From Deltaproteobacteria bacterium (GTDB taxonomy: Bacteria; Desulfobacterota; DSM-4660; Desulfatiglandales; Desulfatiglandaceae): a stretch of DNA of 6,027 bases. The notes under the pieces are model-generated. The model was not told the origin of the DNA, searched no databases, and worked only from the letters and a program-made list of their open reading frames with translations. Location of the stretch: the NCBI GenBank assembly GCA_021159825.1, contig JAGHDR010000263.1, forward strand, positions 1 through 6,027. Direction: 5' to 3'. Shown here piece by piece: positions 1 through 5,867 of the stretch; the stretch's first letter is position 1; the number at the start of each line of letters is the position of its first letter. Position numbers and translations under genes: made by a program.

Positions 1-820
1 CAAGGATGTAGTTCAAAAGTCATTTCCGAAAGTGAGTGTGAAGCTGGCCTTTACATCCAATATTATCAGGAATATCTGGCATGGAAGGCAGAATGATAAG
101 AAATTCCTTTCGGAAAACAAGAGCATACCCAGAGAGATCCTGTATATTAAAGGCCCTCTTGCCACTATCGCCGACCTGCAGGATGATGGGTATAATATAA
201 TCATTGTGCAGCCCACTCACATTTATTATGGCGAAGAGTATACGGATTTGACGTCTTACGTAAACGGGCTGAATTCCATAAAGACAATAAAGGCCAAATT
301 TATGCCTTTTAAAAAACTGGTTTTGGGGAGGCCTCTTCTCGGAAAATGCGGGACAAGCTATGACTACCATGAAGACCTGATACCGGGAGCAAAGGCCCTT
401 GCTCCCGATGTAGCCCTTGCGAAGAAAAACCATGCGGCCCTTGTCTATATGGGACATGGGAATGAATATTACAGCACCGGTGCGTATATCGAATTTCAAC
501 AAGCATTGCGTGAGATGTATCCTGATATACCAATATTTGTAGGCACAGTTGAGGGGTATCCCTCTCTTGATAATGTTGTGTCCGGTCTTACGCACATGCG
601 AGTAAAAAAGGCCTTGCTAAAGCCTTTTATGATAGTCGCGGGTGATCATGCAAACAACGATATGGCTGGCGATGAAGATGACTCCTGGAAGATGGTCATC
701 AAGTCAAAGGGGATCAAGGTTATTACGGTGATCCACGGAATTGGCGAAAACTCTAAAATTGCAGATATCTATGTGGTTCATATTAAAAATGTTGCCAAAG
801 ATAACCGGATTAAGCTTTAA
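1..820 (+). CDS. cbiK: Sirohydrochlorin cobaltochelatase, CbiK type (5'-truncated by window edge)
   Basis: The enzyme inserts Co2+ into sirohydrochlorin to make cobalt-factor II, the committing step of the anaerobic B12 route. The frame is open from base 2 with no stop, and the residues before the first GTG (base 32) already match the family (AFTS follows shortly), so the GTG is internal. By comparison with Salmonella CbiK about 25 N-terminal residues are missing, plus a signal peptide if there is one. Numbering from that GTG, the CbiK hallmarks are: GPLATIADLQ (41-50), PTHIYYGEEY (61-70), MGHG with the expected metal-binding His142, VGTVEGYP with Glu174, and AGDHANNDMAGDEDDSW with His206. 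These His/Glu positions correspond to the cobalt ligands known in CbiK proteins. The C-terminal GIGEN is also typical. The permease gene starts 3 bases downstream. Because the N-terminus is not visible, cytoplasmic and periplasmic (CbiK-P, Desulfovibrio-like) forms cannot be told apart. A ferrochelatase side role is possible in this fold, but the match is to CbiK. Confidence 0.93.
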   Translation, partial: KDVVQKSFPKVSVKLAFTSNIIRNIWHGRQNDKKFLSENKSIPREILYIKGPLATIADLQDDGYNIIIVQPTHIYYGEEYTDLTSYVNGLNSIKTIKAKFMPFKKLVLGRPLLGKCGTSYDYHEDLIPGAKALAPDVALAKKNHAALVYMGHGNEYYSTGAYIEFQQALREMYPDIPIFVGTVEGYPSLDNVVSGLTHMRVKKALLKPFMIVAGDHANNDMAGDEDDSWKMVIKSKGIKVITVIHGIGENSKIADIYVVHIKNVAKDNRIKL

Positions 821-823
821 ACC

Positions 824-1870
824 ATGTTAAAAAAACAGGGGGTTGGGGCCACGCGAGGACTCCAAACCCTTTGTTTTATATCCTTGCTCCTTGCCTGCAT
901 TATTCTTTCGACTGGGATGGGATACATAGAGATATCTCCCCTTCAGGTAATAAAGGTCGTGATTTCAAGGATAACCGGCGCCTCCGATTTATTACAGGGA
1001 ATGGACAGTGTCTTTCCCTATGTTATTATGGACGTAAGGCTGCCCCGCATATTAACATCGGCCATCGTTGGGGCAGGCCTGTCAGTTGCGGGAGTTATCT
1101 TTCAGGGGATTTTATTGAACCCACTGGCTGACCCTTATACTCTTGGTATATCTGCCGGGGCCGCATTTGGCGCGTCTATCGCCCTGCTCTTAGATGTAAT
1201 GTTCATAGGGTGTTATACGGTGCCGCTATTTGCCTTTATCGGCGCTGTTTTAACCCTGCTCGCAGTTATGTTTATCTCCTCATCCGGCGGCCGGACATCT
1301 TCCAATAACCTGATACTTTCAGGTATTATTGTGGCGGCGATCCTGTCCGCGGGCATAAGCTTTATAAAGTATGTGGCCGATGAACAGGTCTCGATAATAA
1401 TCTTCTGGTTGATGGGCAGTTTCGGTTCAAAGAGCTGGACCGACGTCTTTCTGACTTTTCTGTTTGTATTAACAGGATTTGTGATTTGCCTTTTTTTTGC
1501 GCGTGACCTTAACATAATGATCCTGGGTGATCGATCCGCAGGTTCTCTGGGGATTGAGACAAACAGGTTGAGGATAGTCCTTCTTGTAACAGCGTCATTG
1601 ATTACTGCCGGGTGTGTATCCGTATCCGGCATTATAGGTTTTGTGGGGCTTGTTATTCCCCATTTGATGCGTTTCTTTGTGGGGCCTGATAATAGAAAAT
1701 TATTACCTGCCTCTGCTCTGGTAGGTGCAATTTTACTCCTCGCAGCCGACACAATAACGAGGGCCGTCCTGCCCACGGAAATACCGGTTGGCGTCCTGAC
1801 CGCCCTTATAGGCGGCCCCTTTTTTTGTTATATTTTTAGAAAGAGGCGGATCTTAAAAACTTATGGATAG
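824..1870 (+). CDS. ABC importer permease, BtuC/FecCD family
   Basis: This is an inner-membrane permease of the family importing cobalamin, haem and ferric siderophores. At 348 residues it has the family's usual length, with about ten hydrophobic segments beginning at residues 15-33. Family motifs are seen in order: RLPRIL (72-77), the QGILLNPLADPYTLG stretch (94-108) running into a GISAGAAFGA segment, WLMGSF (195-200), the cytoplasmic coupling loop GDRSAGSLGIET (235-246), GIIGFVGLVIPHLMRFFVG (269-287), and ADTITR...PTEIPVGVLTALIGGPFF (308-334). The ATG lies 3 bases after the cbiK stop with no strong Shine-Dalgarno, which suggests translational coupling. The end overlaps the ATPase start by 8 bases. 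An 8-T homopolymer (1491-1498) lies inside the gene but the frame stays intact. The family assignment is firm; the cargo (corrinoid, cobalt chelate, haem or siderophore) is not determined by sequence, so no btuC symbol is given. Confidence 0.94.
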   Translation: MLKKQGVGATRGLQTLCFISLLLACIILSTGMGYIEISPLQVIKVVISRITGASDLLQGMDSVFPYVIMDVRLPRILTSAIVGAGLSVAGVIFQGILLNPLADPYTLGISAGAAFGASIALLLDVMFIGCYTVPLFAFIGAVLTLLAVMFISSSGGRTSSNNLILSGIIVAAILSAGISFIKYVADEQVSIIIFWLMGSFGSKSWTDVFLTFLFVLTGFVICLFFARDLNIMILGDRSAGSLGIETNRLRIVLLVTASLITAGCVSVSGIIGFVGLVIPHLMRFFVGPDNRKLLPASALVGAILLLAADTITRAVLPTEIPVGVLTALIGGPFFCYIFRKRRILKTYG

Positions 1871-2651
1871 AAAGAGTCTGTTTGAGATCAGGCATATCAA
1901 TTTTTGTTATGAAAAAACTGTAGCAATAGAGGGTCTATCGCTAGACATAGAACCGTGCAAATTCTATGGCATCGTTGGCCCCAATGGGTGCGGCAAGACC
2001 ACACTGTTAGATCTCCTGGTAAGAAACAAGGCCCCCGGTTCCGGAGCAATAAGATATTCGGGGCGGGAGCTAAGAGAATATAACAGGAGGGAACTGGCAA
2101 GGGAGATAGCGCTGGTCCCGCAGGATTTTTATATCAATTTTCCCTTTACCGTCAGAGAGATAGTACTGATGGGCCGGCACCCGTATATACCGAGATTTGC
2201 TCCTCCCTCGGCAAAAGACATAGGTATCGTGGACGAAATAATGGAGAGGATGGAGCTTGATGGATTCAAAGAGAAATATGTCACTGAACTGAGCGGGGGA
2301 GAAAAACAAAGGGTCGTTTTTGCACGGGCATTTGCCCAGGACACCCCTGTACTGCTTCTGGATGAAGGCACCTCGAATATGGATATCCAGCATACATTGC
2401 ATACCCTGAATATGGCGGCGGAAAGCGTGAGGCTGAAAAAGAGGACGGTTATTGCCGCATTACATAACCTGAACCTGGCCGCGGCTTTTTGTGATAATGT
2501 TATTTTTATGAAGACCGGCAGAATAGTATCTGAAGGTAAATTAGATGATGCCCTGACCGAAAAAAATATAAAAGATGTCTTTCAAGTGGATTCCAGGGTC
2601 TATTTTGACCGGTATTCAAATTCAAAACAGGTGGTATTTAGGAAGATATAG
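1863..2651 (+). CDS. ABC importer ATPase, BtuD/FepC family
   Basis: This cytoplasmic nucleotide-binding subunit would power the permease encoded just upstream, whose gene it overlaps by 8 bases (ATGGATAG). It has 262 residues, normal for the family. Walker A GPNGCGKTT is at residues 39-47, the Q-loop Gln87 in LVPQDF, signature LSGGEKQR at 143-150, Walker B LLLDE at 164-168 and the switch His201 in ALHNLNLA. The TVREIVLMGRHPY stretch (96-108) is typical of the iron/B12 importer ATPases (FepC/FecE/BtuD) that pair with FecCD permeases. After Walker B the sequence reads DEGTSNMD where the usual text is DEPTSxLD: Pro is replaced by Gly and the D-loop Leu by Met, while the catalytic Glu168 and D-loop Asp are kept, so activity is expected. 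The binding-protein gene follows after 2 bases. Confidence 0.94.
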   Translation: MDRKSLFEIRHINFCYEKTVAIEGLSLDIEPCKFYGIVGPNGCGKTTLLDLLVRNKAPGSGAIRYSGRELREYNRRELAREIALVPQDFYINFPFTVREIVLMGRHPYIPRFAPPSAKDIGIVDEIMERMELDGFKEKYVTELSGGEKQRVVFARAFAQDTPVLLLDEGTSNMDIQHTLHTLNMAAESVRLKKRTVIAALHNLNLAAAFCDNVIFMKTGRIVSEGKLDDALTEKNIKDVFQVDSRVYFDRYSNSKQVVFRKI

Positions 2652-2653
2652 AC

Positions 2654-4063
2654 ATGAAAAAACGGATATTAAGCGCGCTTGCATTAATTTTGCTTCTGAC
2701 ACCAAGCCTTAATGCATTAGATCGGATGAAGAGTTTTATAGACAGGTCCGGCAATAGAATAGTTATTGAAATGCCATTTAAGAGGATAATTTCGCTTTAT
2801 GGAGCCCATACGGAAAATCTGTTTTCCTTAGGCCTTGATGAAGAGATAATAGGTGTTTCCAAAAATGAGGCATACCCTCCACGGGCAACAACAAGGCCTT
2901 TTTTCAGTTATCATGACGATGCTGAGAAATTTATTGCATCGCACCCGGACCTGGTTCTCATAAGACCGATGATAGCCCGCGGCTATGCAAACCTTGTCTT
3001 AAAGCTTCAAAGAGCGGGAATAACGGTTGTATCGTTACAGCCGAGGACCGTGGATGAGATGTATTCATACTGGAAAAAGCTGGGAATGCTGACAGGGAAA
3101 GAAAGAGAGGCGGGTGAGATGATAAAAGAGTTTAAGGCCGGACTCAAAAAGGTCGACTTACTCGTAAAAGGCATCCCGTCTTCAAGGAAAAAGAAGGTTT
3201 ACTTTGAGGCCATCCATAGCAAAATGAAGACCTTTTCACCATCTTCTATCGCCGTCTTTGCATTAAAAACCGCCGGCGGGATAAACATTGCTGAGGACAC
3301 ACAGGCCAGGAGGGGGACAAACATTGCGGCCTATGGAAAAGAGCACATTTTATCTCATGCAAAAGAAATAGATGTCTATCTCGCGCAGCGCGGGGTCATG
3401 AATCATGCAAAGATCAGACGGATTAAGGAGGAGGGAGGCTTCAGAGCCATAAAGGCTGTAAAGCAGGGGAACATCTATATAATTGATGAGAAGATAGTCT
3501 CGCGGCCCACAATGAGATTACTCGACGGCATATATGAAATCGGCAGGATTTTATACCCCGCAAGGTTTAATGATATAACCCCGTTTATGGCAAAGACGGT
3601 TGTTACCAGGGCCGAATTTGCGGAGATGTTTATCAAGATAATGAATATTCGCCTGAAGACACCGGATTATAGACATGATATTCAGAAAAGGGCGAGTACC
3701 CAACATAAGTACGGGGATTTTAAGGATGTGGACTATGCCGGAAATGAATACAAGTTTATAGAGACCGCTGTTTACCGAGGGTTATTTCCCAATATGAGTA
3801 AATATGAATTCCATCCTGATATGCCGATAACTAGAGCTGCTGTTGCCTACGCCCTTTTTATGTACTTTGATCTTCCCGATGCAAGGCCAGTGGCCATAAA
3901 AGATGTCCGAAAAACCAACCCATTGTTTAACCAGATCCAGGCACTTGTGGGGCTTGATATTATAAAATTGAACAGGGATGGATGTTTTATGCCAGAGAGG
4001 AGCCTATCAGGCAGGGAGGTTTTTCAATTTATTTCACTGGCAAGAGATAAAAGTGCGCCTTAA
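2654..4063 (+). CDS. Exported substrate-binding protein (BtuF/FhuD class) fused to C-terminal SLH-like repeats
   Basis: This would capture the importer's ligand outside the inner membrane. The ATG is supported by a good Shine-Dalgarno (AGGAAG at 2640-2645, 8 bases upstream). Residues 1-21 form a signal peptide (KKR, then ILSALALILLL, probable cut after LNA); no lipobox cysteine follows, so it is not an ordinary lipoprotein. Residues about 24-303 match the class III (TroA-like) fold: the DRSGNRIVIEMPFKRIISL start, a HPDLVLIR strand (97-104), AGITVVSLQP (121-130) and a closing VKQGNIYIIDEKIVSRP segment. The second part is unusual: VTRAEFAEMF (317-326) begins a stretch with two complete SLH-like repeats, about 353-407 (DFKDVD...RGLFPN...FHPDMPITRAAVA) and about 413-465 (IKDVR...LDIIKLNRDGCFMPERSLSGRE). 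The last repeat's TRAE motif has drifted to SGRE. At 469 residues it is far longer than typical BtuF/FhuD proteins (about 260-350). SLH repeats usually anchor proteins to cell-wall polymers or the outer envelope, so the inference is a tethered binding protein. The ligand is unknown. Confidence 0.88.
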   Translation: MKKRILSALALILLLTPSLNALDRMKSFIDRSGNRIVIEMPFKRIISLYGAHTENLFSLGLDEEIIGVSKNEAYPPRATTRPFFSYHDDAEKFIASHPDLVLIRPMIARGYANLVLKLQRAGITVVSLQPRTVDEMYSYWKKLGMLTGKEREAGEMIKEFKAGLKKVDLLVKGIPSSRKKKVYFEAIHSKMKTFSPSSIAVFALKTAGGINIAEDTQARRGTNIAAYGKEHILSHAKEIDVYLAQRGVMNHAKIRRIKEEGGFRAIKAVKQGNIYIIDEKIVSRPTMRLLDGIYEIGRILYPARFNDITPFMAKTVVTRAEFAEMFIKIMNIRLKTPDYRHDIQKRASTQHKYGDFKDVDYAGNEYKFIETAVYRGLFPNMSKYEFHPDMPITRAAVAYALFMYFDLPDARPVAIKDVRKTNPLFNQIQALVGLDIIKLNRDGCFMPERSLSGREVFQFISLARDKSAP

Positions 4064-4095
4064 GGCCAGGAATTTTTTACCGGGGGATAAATAGA
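4064..4095 (+). promoter_or_regulatory. Intergenic gap with ribosome binding site for cbiL
   Basis: This is the only real gap inside the operon. It holds a G-rich Shine-Dalgarno-like GGGGGA (4082-4087) 8 bases before the cbiL ATG, which supports that start. A short palindrome GCCTTAAGGC (4057-4066) straddles the preceding stop codon and six T follow at 4073-4078, but the stem is only 3-5 bp, too weak to call a terminator. Confidence 0.55.
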
Positions 4096-4806
4096 ATGCA
4101 AAACGGGACATTGTATGGAATAGGGGTGGGTCCCGGAGACCCGGAACTTATTACCCTGAAAGCCGTAAACATATTGAGAAACGTTGCGGTTGTATTTGCC
4201 GCCGCGTCAACAAAAAACAGCCATTCATTGGCGGAAAAGATCGTATCCCCTCATCTCAAAGAAGGTGTTCCTGTAAAACCCCTTGGTTTTCCTATGACCC
4301 GAGATAAGCAGAGACTTACCGCTGCATGGAAGGAGAATGCCCATATAGTTGTCGAAACTCTTAAGGAGGGGGAAGATGCGGCGTTCATAACACTGGGGGA
4401 TCCCATGATTTACAGTACCTTTGGTTATATCATGCTCAAGATAAAGGAAACAGATCCTGATATTTCCATTGAGATAATTCCTGGTATTACTTCTTACCAG
4501 GCCGGTGCAGCCGCAGCCGGTCAGATCCTGGTTGAGGCAGAGGAATCCTATGCTGTAATCTCCGGAGCGCTTGGGTCCCAAAAACTGAAAGATATAATTG
4601 ACCACATGGACAATGTGGTCATGTTAAAGGTATACCGCAATTATAAGGAGATCCTTGATACATTAAATGAGCTTGACCTGACTACCGGTTCTGTCCTTAT
4701 CTCCCGATGCGGACTAGATGGAGAAGAAATTCTATGGAATCTGAAAGATTCGCCTGACCATGTTCCCCCTTACCTCTCGCTTCTTATTATCAAAAAGAAA
4801 GACTGA
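4096..4806 (+). CDS. cbiL: Cobalt-factor II / precorrin-2 C20-methyltransferase
   Basis: CbiL transfers a methyl group from S-adenosylmethionine to C20 of cobalt-factor II, giving cobalt-factor III; this is the step right after CbiK. The 236-residue length fits the family. The tetrapyrrole methylase signatures are all present: N-terminal TLYGIGVGPGDPELITLKA (5-23), characteristic of CbiL/CobI; the SAM-binding TLGDPMIYST (99-108), where CbiL proteins have the YST ending; and IPGITSYQAGAAAAG (128-142). The start is supported by the G-rich ribosome binding site described in the preceding gap. With cobaltochelatase in the same operon, the early-cobalt (CbiL) role is more likely than the oxygen-dependent CobI role. 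The region around residues 35-45, where many homologues have a longer variable loop, looks ordinary. The next gene starts 2 bases after the stop. Confidence 0.93.
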   Translation: MQNGTLYGIGVGPGDPELITLKAVNILRNVAVVFAAASTKNSHSLAEKIVSPHLKEGVPVKPLGFPMTRDKQRLTAAWKENAHIVVETLKEGEDAAFITLGDPMIYSTFGYIMLKIKETDPDISIEIIPGITSYQAGAAAAGQILVEAEESYAVISGALGSQKLKDIIDHMDNVVMLKVYRNYKEILDTLNELDLTTGSVLISRCGLDGEEILWNLKDSPDHVPPYLSLLIIKKKD

Positions 4807-4808
4807 AA

Positions 4809-5867
4809 ATGAAAAAGAGACCTCCTGTGTTTCTATGTATCATTTTGGCAATATTGTCAGGATGCGCTCTTATGGTTTTTTTTAGCGGCGCCTTTGATGC
4901 TGCTGGTGTTTTCAAGGAACCTGCAAGACTATGGGAAAGGACCGTCTGGCCCCTGATGAGATTGACCGTATTCATCTCCATAGGTCTTTTTGCGGGGCAA
5001 TTTATTGAAGGCATGGGCTGGACGGATCGACTTAGTGTGATGGCCCGTCCATTTATGCGCTGGGCACATCTAAGCTGGCAGATCGGCGCAGTGTTTACCA
5101 CGGCCTTTTTCTCGGGCACTGCCTCGCTCTCCATGCTTATGTCGTTTCATCAAGAGGGAAAGTTGAGCCGCAGGGAGATAATCCTTTCCGTGCTCTTGAA
5201 TACCTTCCCCTCCTTTTTTCTTCATCTGCCCACCACATTTTTTATAATACTCGCTCTTGTTGGAAAGGCGGGGGCAATATATCTAGCTCTTACGTTTGGA
5301 GCTGCCGTGCTGAGGTTGGGAGCAGCGCTTACTTTCACCCACTTTATGCTTCGCAAATCATCAGGTTATTACCATGAAATGACAGCGCAAGATAAGGATT
5401 GGAAGAAACTGCTCAGGGAAACGGGCAAAAAGTTTATTTCTCGTTTGAGCAATATTCTCATGATTGTCTTGCCTGTTTACCTGATTATTGCACTAATATC
5501 CGACATGGGATTTTTTTTGTGGCTCCGGAAATTGTTTGCACAGGGATTCACAAGCACATTTATCCCCATAGATGCCATGTCTATCGTGATCTTCAGCCTT
5601 GTGGCCGAGTTTACATCCGGCTATGCTGCTGCTGGCGCTATGTTGGACGCGGGGACGCTGACTGTTTTTCAGATCGTGTTAGCACTCCTTTTGGGGAATA
5701 TTATTGCTGCTCCGGTAAGGGCGTTAAGACATCAGATGCCATATTACATGGGGATTTTCAGCCCGGGACTGGGTATCTATCTGATAGTGACAACCCAGAC
5801 CCTCCGGATTTTGAGCCTGATGGTGACGGGCCTGTTATTTATTTTTGGGGTGAACATGTTTAGGTAA
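4809..5867 (+). CDS. Polytopic membrane protein with two nucleoside-recognition/Gate-like halves; putative transporter
   Basis: This is an integral inner-membrane protein of 352 residues, with hydrophobic segments near 8-26, 45-65, 127-150, 154-180, 213-236, 255-275, 284-303 and 331-348. It resembles Gate-domain proteins (the fold shared by SpmA/SpmB, nucleoside transporters and the FeoB membrane part), with two related halves. Half one has FFSGTASLSML (100-110), then EGKLSRREIILSVLLNTFPSF (116-136). Half two has EFTSGYAAAGAML (267-279), then AGTLTVFQIVLALLLGNIIAA (281-301). Between them is a charged, probably cytoplasmic linker (about 182-208). The early LSGC looks like a lipobox but lies inside a membrane segment with no usual downstream mature domain, so lipidation is doubtful. 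The gene starts 2 bases after cbiL with little Shine-Dalgarno, which suggests coupling. The family is not functionally well defined to me. Context points to a part in cobalt, metal or corrinoid traffic, which is inference; no symbol is assigned. Confidence 0.72.
   Translation: MKKRPPVFLCIILAILSGCALMVFFSGAFDAAGVFKEPARLWERTVWPLMRLTVFISIGLFAGQFIEGMGWTDRLSVMARPFMRWAHLSWQIGAVFTTAFFSGTASLSMLMSFHQEGKLSRREIILSVLLNTFPSFFLHLPTTFFIILALVGKAGAIYLALTFGAAVLRLGAALTFTHFMLRKSSGYYHEMTAQDKDWKKLLRETGKKFISRLSNILMIVLPVYLIIALISDMGFFLWLRKLFAQGFTSTFIPIDAMSIVIFSLVAEFTSGYAAAGAMLDAGTLTVFQIVLALLLGNIIAAPVRALRHQMPYYMGIFSPGLGIYLIVTTQTLRILSLMVTGLLFIFGVNMFR

Larger units (their letters stand above)
1..5867 (+). other. Putative cobalt/corrinoid operon (cbiK, ABC importer, cbiL, Gate-like membrane protein)
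   Basis: Six genes run in the same direction with almost no space between them: gaps of 3, 2, 32 and 2 bases and one 8-base overlap. No convincing terminator or promoter lies between any pair, so co-transcription is the natural inference. The set combines two consecutive enzymes of anaerobic corrin synthesis (cobaltochelatase and C20-methyltransferase), a full class II-type ABC importer with its own binding protein, and an extra polytopic membrane protein. The first gene is cut by the window edge, so the promoter and any cobalamin riboswitch cannot be seen. The end of the operon is taken as the last stop codon because no further gene can be supported before the window ends. Confidence 0.8.

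Noticed and set aside
20..595. Minus-strand open frame (191 codons) opposite cbiK
   Set aside because: It is a shadow of the well-conserved cobaltochelatase frame, with no recognisable domain.
1213..1776. Long minus-strand open frame (187 codons) opposite the permease gene
   Set aside because: It lies wholly within a clearly recognised permease gene on the other strand, its peptide lacks any family motif, and it has no supporting start signals.
4055..4080. Terminator-like palindrome plus T-run between the binding-protein gene and cbiL
   Set aside because: The palindrome GCCTTAAGGC gives only a 3-5 bp stem, the T6 run begins 6 bases after it, and the genes on both sides clearly belong together functionally.
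5399..5863. Second plus-strand frame (154 codons) within the Gate-like gene
   Set aside because: It is rich in Cys, His and Tyr as expected from an out-of-frame reading of a membrane-protein gene, and the main frame has coherent membrane segments throughout.
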